DNA from: Actinosynnema pretiosum | GTDB lineage: Bacteria; Actinomycetota; Actinomycetes; Mycobacteriales; Pseudonocardiaceae | Reading direction: 5' to 3' | Assembly (NCBI RefSeq): GCF_024171695.1 | Contig: NZ_JAMTCF010000019.1 | Coordinates: 113,047 to 177,046 of the forward strand | Length of the DNA: 64,000 nucleotides | Part shown: in pieces, positions 60,634 to 64,000 of the stretch | Layout: every line of letters starts with the position of its first letter | Numbering within the stretch: the stretch's first letter is position 1 | Notes under the pieces: generated by a model | What the model saw: only the letters and a program-made list of their open reading frames with translations | Told to the model about the DNA's origin: nothing | Databases searched by the model: none | Program-made: the position numbers and the translations under genes

Positions 60634-63384
60634 TCAGTCCTGCGGCCCGAGCTCGAACGCGCGCTCGGCGGCGTCCGTTTCCCCGTCCTCGTCGGCCGCG
60701 TCGGCGTTGAGGAACCACTTCACGGCTTCCTCGGTCCGCCCGGCAGCCGCCAGGTTGTCCGCGTACGCGTAGAACAGCCGCGCGCTCCACGGGTCCCGAC
60801 GCTTCTCGTCCAGGTCCGCGCCCTGCAGCGCGACCACGGCCGCGTCCAGCTGACCCATGTCCCGACGGGCGCCCGCCACGACGATCCGCAGCTCGACCAG
60901 CTCGTCGGCGGACAGCTTCAGCCCCTGCACCTGGACCTCGCGGGCCAGCTCGATCGCCCGCTCCGGGCGGCCGAGGGCGCGCTCGCAGTCGGCCATGATC
61001 GCGATGTGGCCGGGACCGTGCGTCATGCGACGCGCGGCGCGCAGCTCGGACAGCGCCTCGGCCCACTCGCCCGCCTGGTAGGCGGCGATGCCCGCCGCCT
61101 CGCGGACCACACCGACCCGCGACGCCTTGCTGCGCGCGTACCGGGCGTGCTCCAGCGCCAGCTCGGGCTCCTCGTCGACGAGCAGCCCGGCGGCGGCCAG
61201 GTGCCTGCCGACGATCTCGGCGAGCCCCTTGGGCAGCCCGCGCAGCTCCTGCTTCACCTCGGGGTCGAGGGCCGAGATGTCGGCCTCCTCGGGCAGCTCG
61301 GGCGTGCGCGCGCGCCGCTCGAACCGGTCCCCGCGCCCGTCGCCGCGCTCGTCCACCTCGCGGTCGCCGAGCTCGCGGTCGTCCCGGTCGGCCGGGTTGT
61401 CGTCCCGCAGGTCGTCGGCGCCGTCGACGTCGACCGCGTCATCCGCAGCCTCCGCGCGAGCGGCGCTCTCCTCGACGGGAGCGTCCTCCTTGACCGCGAC
61501 GGCAGCGTCCTCGTCGGCACCCGCGACAGCAGTGCCCTCAGCCGACTCACCCGAGTCGCCCTCGGCGTCCACGTCAACGGCCTTGGGGGCCACAGCGCCC
61601 TCGGCGGCGTCGACGCTCTCGCCGGTCACCTCGGGAGCGTCACCCTCACCCTGGGCGATCCGCTCCTGGAACCGGGCGGCCCGCTCACGGCTGCGCTCGT
61701 CACGCGGCCCGCTGGAAGCGCGCTCGTCCTGGCGCTGGTACCCGCCGGACCGCTCGTCGCTCCGCTGGTACCCACCCCGGTCGTCCCGCTTCTGGTAACC
61801 ACCGGTGGACCCGCTGCGGTCGTCCCGACGCTGGTACCCACCGCGGTCCCCGCCCCGGTCATCCCGACGCTGGTAACCGCCCCGGTCGCCACCACGGTCA
61901 TCGCGCTTCTGGTAGCCACCCCGGTCGCTGGACCGGTCGTCACGGCGCTGGAACCCACCGCGCTCGCCACCCCGGTCATCCCGCTTCTGGTAACCGCCAG
62001 TGGAACCCGCGCGGTCGTCCCGACGCTGGTACCCACCCCGGTCACCGGTGCGGTCGCCGCCACGGTCACCCGAGCGGTCGTCACGCGGCCGGTACTCGCG
62101 GAACGGCCGGTCCGAGGACCCGCCTTCACGCTTCTGGAACCCACCACGGTCGTCCCGACGCTGGAACCCGCCCCGGTCACCACCGGTCCGGTCGTCACGC
62201 TTCTGGTAGCCACCACGGTCACTGGACCGGTCGTCACGGCGCTGGAACCCACCGCGCTCGCCACCCCGGTCATCCCGCTTCTGATAACCACCGGTGGACC
62301 CGCTGCGGTCGTCCCGGCGCTGGAAGCCGCCACGCTCCCCTCCACGGTCGTCCCGCTTCTGGAAGCTGCGCTCACCACCCCGGTCGTCCCGGCGGAACCC
62401 GCGGTCGTCGCCACCCCGGTCGTCGCGCGGCCGGAACTCCCGCCGCTCGCCACCGTCGAACCGGCGCCCGGAATCCCGGTCGCCACCGCGCTCGAACCCG
62501 CGCCCACCAGCCCGGTCGTCCCGCTTCTGGAACCCACCGCGCTCACCGCCGCGATCGTCCCGCTTCTGGTAACCACCGGTGGAACCGCTGCGGTCGTCAC
62601 GCTTCTGGAACCCGCCGGTGGAACCCGCGCGGTCGTCCCGACGCTCGAAGCGGGGACGGTCGTCGCGCGAGAAGTCCTTGCGAGGCGCCCGGTCGTCGCG
62701 CTTCTGGAACCCGCCCCGGTCACCACCGGACCGGTCGTCACGCTTCTGGTAACCACCACGGTCACTGGACCGGTCGTCACGGCGCTGGAACCCACCGCGC
62801 TCGCCACCCCGGTCATCCCGCTTGGGGTAACCGCTGCTCTGGCCGTCGCGCTTCTGGAAGCCCCGGTCACCACGGTCATCACGACGCTGGTAACCACCGG
62901 TGGAACCGTCGCGGTCGTCCCGCTTCGGGTAGCCACCACGGTCGTCGCGGCGCTGGAAGCCACCCCGGTCACCACCGGACCGGTCGTCGCGCTTCTGGAA
63001 CCCACCGCGGTCATCACGCTTCTGGAAGGTCCGCTCGCCACCGCGGTCATCGCGCTTCTGGAAACCGCGGTCACCGCCGTCGCGCTTCTGGTAGCCGCCC
63101 CGGTCACCACCGGACCGGTCGTCCCGACGCGGGTAGCCACCACCGCGACTGTCGCGGCTGTCCGAGGACCTGCGGTCGTCACGACGGCTGTCGTCGCGCC
63201 TGCTGTCCCCACGGTCCTCGCGCGGCTTGTCGTAACGGGGCCGGTCATCACGCTTCTGGTAGCCGCCCGACCGCTCACCGCCACCCTGCTTGCGATCCCC
63301 ACCGGCATGGCCACCGTCGAATCGGCGCGGTCGGTCTCCCTGGCCACGCTGACGGTCGCCGGGACGATCCCCGAACCTGCTCAC
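60634..63384 (-). CDS. RDD-repeat disordered protein with C-terminal TPR domain
   Basis: The 916-residue protein has three parts. Residues ~1-580 are a huge array of GGYQKRDDRGG / GGFQRRDDRS-type repeats, rich in Arg, Asp and Gly with periodic aromatic residues. Residues ~581-690 are acidic and Ala-rich, ending in an Arg/Asp-rich patch. Residues ~690-916 are TPR-like helices (ELALEHARYARSKASRVGV, GEWAEALSELRAARRMTHGP, GRPERAIELAREVQVQ). The TPR part and its location match Rv1691 of M. tuberculosis; the repeat array seems to be lineage-specific. Mixed-charge RGG-like arrays often bind RNA or form condensates, but no function is shown. GTG has GGAGG six bases before it. It lies directly behind the rRNA operon. 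Confidence 0.85.
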   Translation of the reverse strand: MSRFGDRPGDRQRGQGDRPRRFDGGHAGGDRKQGGGERSGGYQKRDDRPRYDKPREDRGDSRRDDSRRDDRRSSDSRDSRGGGYPRRDDRSGGDRGGYQKRDGGDRGFQKRDDRGGERTFQKRDDRGGFQKRDDRSGGDRGGFQRRDDRGGYPKRDDRDGSTGGYQRRDDRGDRGFQKRDGQSSGYPKRDDRGGERGGFQRRDDRSSDRGGYQKRDDRSGGDRGGFQKRDDRAPRKDFSRDDRPRFERRDDRAGSTGGFQKRDDRSGSTGGYQKRDDRGGERGGFQKRDDRAGGRGFERGGDRDSGRRFDGGERREFRPRDDRGGDDRGFRRDDRGGERSFQKRDDRGGERGGFQRRDDRSGSTGGYQKRDDRGGERGGFQRRDDRSSDRGGYQKRDDRTGGDRGGFQRRDDRGGFQKREGGSSDRPFREYRPRDDRSGDRGGDRTGDRGGYQRRDDRAGSTGGYQKRDDRGGERGGFQRRDDRSSDRGGYQKRDDRGGDRGGYQRRDDRGGDRGGYQRRDDRSGSTGGYQKRDDRGGYQRSDERSGGYQRQDERASSGPRDERSRERAARFQERIAQGEGDAPEVTGESVDAAEGAVAPKAVDVDAEGDSGESAEGTAVAGADEDAAVAVKEDAPVEESAARAEAADDAVDVDGADDLRDDNPADRDDRELGDREVDERGDGRGDRFERRARTPELPEEADISALDPEVKQELRGLPKGLAEIVGRHLAAAGLLVDEEPELALEHARYARSKASRVGVVREAAGIAAYQAGEWAEALSELRAARRMTHGPGHIAIMADCERALGRPERAIELAREVQVQGLKLSADELVELRIVVAGARRDMGQLDAAVVALQGADLDEKRRDPWSARLFYAYADNLAAAGRTEEAVKWFLNADAADEDGETDAAERAFELGPQD
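61928..62823. repeat. Long identical repeats inside the RDD gene
   Basis: Within the RDD array a 59-bp sequence occurs three times without a mismatch, at 61928-61986, 62222-62280 and 62765-62823, in direct orientation. Many shorter near-identical units surround them. Recombination between copies would delete or add in-frame blocks. The same repeats create a long open frame on the opposite strand, which is not a gene. Confidence 0.85.
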
Positions 63385-63408
63385 CTGATTCCTCCTATGG
63401 ACACGCCG

Positions 63409-63461
63409 AAAGGGCTTGCGGTAGGACACAACCTAATGTGTCCCCCTACCACAAGCCCTTT
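63409..63461 (-). terminator. rRNA operon terminator
   Basis: Arms 63409-63430 and 63437-63461 form a stem of about 21 bp with one mismatch, a three-base bulge and a six-base loop, followed on the minus strand by TTTCGG. It begins 12 bases beyond the 5S gene and ends 24 bases before the RDD/TPR start codon. Confidence 0.85.
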
Positions 63462-63472
63462 CAGGAAAGAAT

Positions 63473-63590
63473 GTTCGGCGGCGTCCTACTCTCCCACACC
63501 CTCACGAGTGCAGTACCATCGGCGCTGGAAGGCTTAACTACCGGGTTCGGAATGGGACCGGGTGTTCCCCAACCGCAATGACCACCGAAA
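63473..63590 (-). rRNA. rrf: 5S ribosomal RNA
   Basis: On the minus strand the sequence begins TTTCGGTGGTCATTGCGG and ends GTAGGACGCCGCCGAAC. It includes the conserved CCATTCCGAACCCGG loop and GATGGTACTGCACTCG segment, giving about 118 bases. It follows 23S rRNA at the normal spacing (~127 bases). Confidence 0.96.
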
Positions 63591-63717
63591 CACTATGAAG
63601 ATAACCAACCACACAGCACCACCCCACCGGCGCCCGGACCCCCGTCAGGGGCGGTCGCCGACCGGTGACGGTCGGTTCGGTTCCTTCAGAACCGCACAGT
63701 GGATGCGTAGCGTCTTC

Positions 63718-64000
<283 letters not shown>

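Noticed and set aside
60107..60772. Plus-strand genes in the spacer between the HAD and RDD/TPR genes
   Set aside because: Pro/Ser/Arg-rich translations, no ribosome sites, and overlap with a textbook terminator.
59149..63537. 1,462-codon open frame on the plus strand opposite the RDD/TPR, HAD and rRNA region
   Set aside because: It crosses the 5S gene and several real genes, has no ribosome site, and consists of Thr/Val/Pro nonsense produced by the RDD repeats in antisense.

Overview
This window comes from a very GC-rich actinobacterial chromosome. The best fit is the order Pseudonocardiales (Actinosynnema/Saccharothrix-like), judged from protein resemblance and gene content rather than a database match. 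GTG starts are common, many genes overlap by four bases (GTGA/ATGA), and mycobacterial-type stress-sigma, SteA/SteB, ScpAB and TlyA genes are present. From about 42 to 63.4 kb the gene order closely parallels Mycobacterium tuberculosis Rv1691-Rv1711.

Region 1 (1-9628, minus strand) is part of a contractile injection system (eCIS/CIS) cluster: cap-type DUF4255 protein, AAA+ ATPase, DUF4157 (HELTH) protein, a strong hairpin, sheath, tube, tail-assembly protein, DUF6760 mini-protein, a 918-residue low-complexity 'VQR' protein, a second tube protein, and the start of a LysM adaptor that leaves the window. A divergent XRE/DUF5753-DUF397 regulatory pair (9954-11026) and a NACHT NTPase lacking its P-loop (11034-13016) flank it.

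Region 2 (13.2-17.7 kb, plus strand) is a stress block: an RsbW/UsfX-like anti-sigma factor coupled to a SigF/SigB-family sigma factor, a DUF4383 membrane protein, a Rv2629/Balon-type ribosome hibernation factor, a YbdK-type carboxylate-amine ligase and a STAS antagonist. Three promoter candidates of the GGNNN-N15/16-GGGTA type precede the anti-sigma, Balon-like and ligase genes, suggesting a small local regulon.

Region 3 (17.8-31.1 kb) is accessory: DUF2269 and DJ-1/PfpI proteins divergent from a GlxA-type regulator, a membrane Ser/Thr kinase, a fungal-type cytosine deaminase, and a secreted protein. It also holds a two-protease locus, in which a TPR-CHAT caspase-like protease is divergent from a cytoplasmic subtilase that is followed by an ECF-like sigma factor and an overlapping unknown protein. 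A PAS-GGDEF protein with a ruined EAL domain closes the region.

Region 4 (31.1-42 kb) contains a conservon (CvnA-CvnB-CvnD) without CvnC. It also has an SsuABC/TauABC-like importer whose binding protein lies apart from the ATPase/permease genes, with a pobA-like hydroxylase and an 850-bp spacer holding 42-bp tandem repeats in between.

Region 5 (42-63.4 kb, almost all minus strand) is conserved housekeeping: RluB-type pseudouridine synthase, ScpB, ScpA, a ribbon-helix-helix-like protein, ParA, an ArsR regulator, XerD, small membrane proteins, ADP-ribose pyrophosphatase, CTP synthase, SteB, SteA, a membrane protein, RecN, NAD kinase, TlyA, a 57-residue protein, a HAD phosphatase and a 916-residue RDD-repeat/TPR protein. 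Beyond it lie a strong rrn terminator, 5S rRNA and the 3' end of 23S rRNA, all on the minus strand.

The most promising poorly described elements are the CHAT/subtilase/sigma locus, the VQR linear motif shared by the giant CIS protein and the DUF4157 protein, and the very long RDDRGG-repeat TPR protein directly behind the rRNA operon. All functional statements rest on reading motifs by eye; no searches were run.
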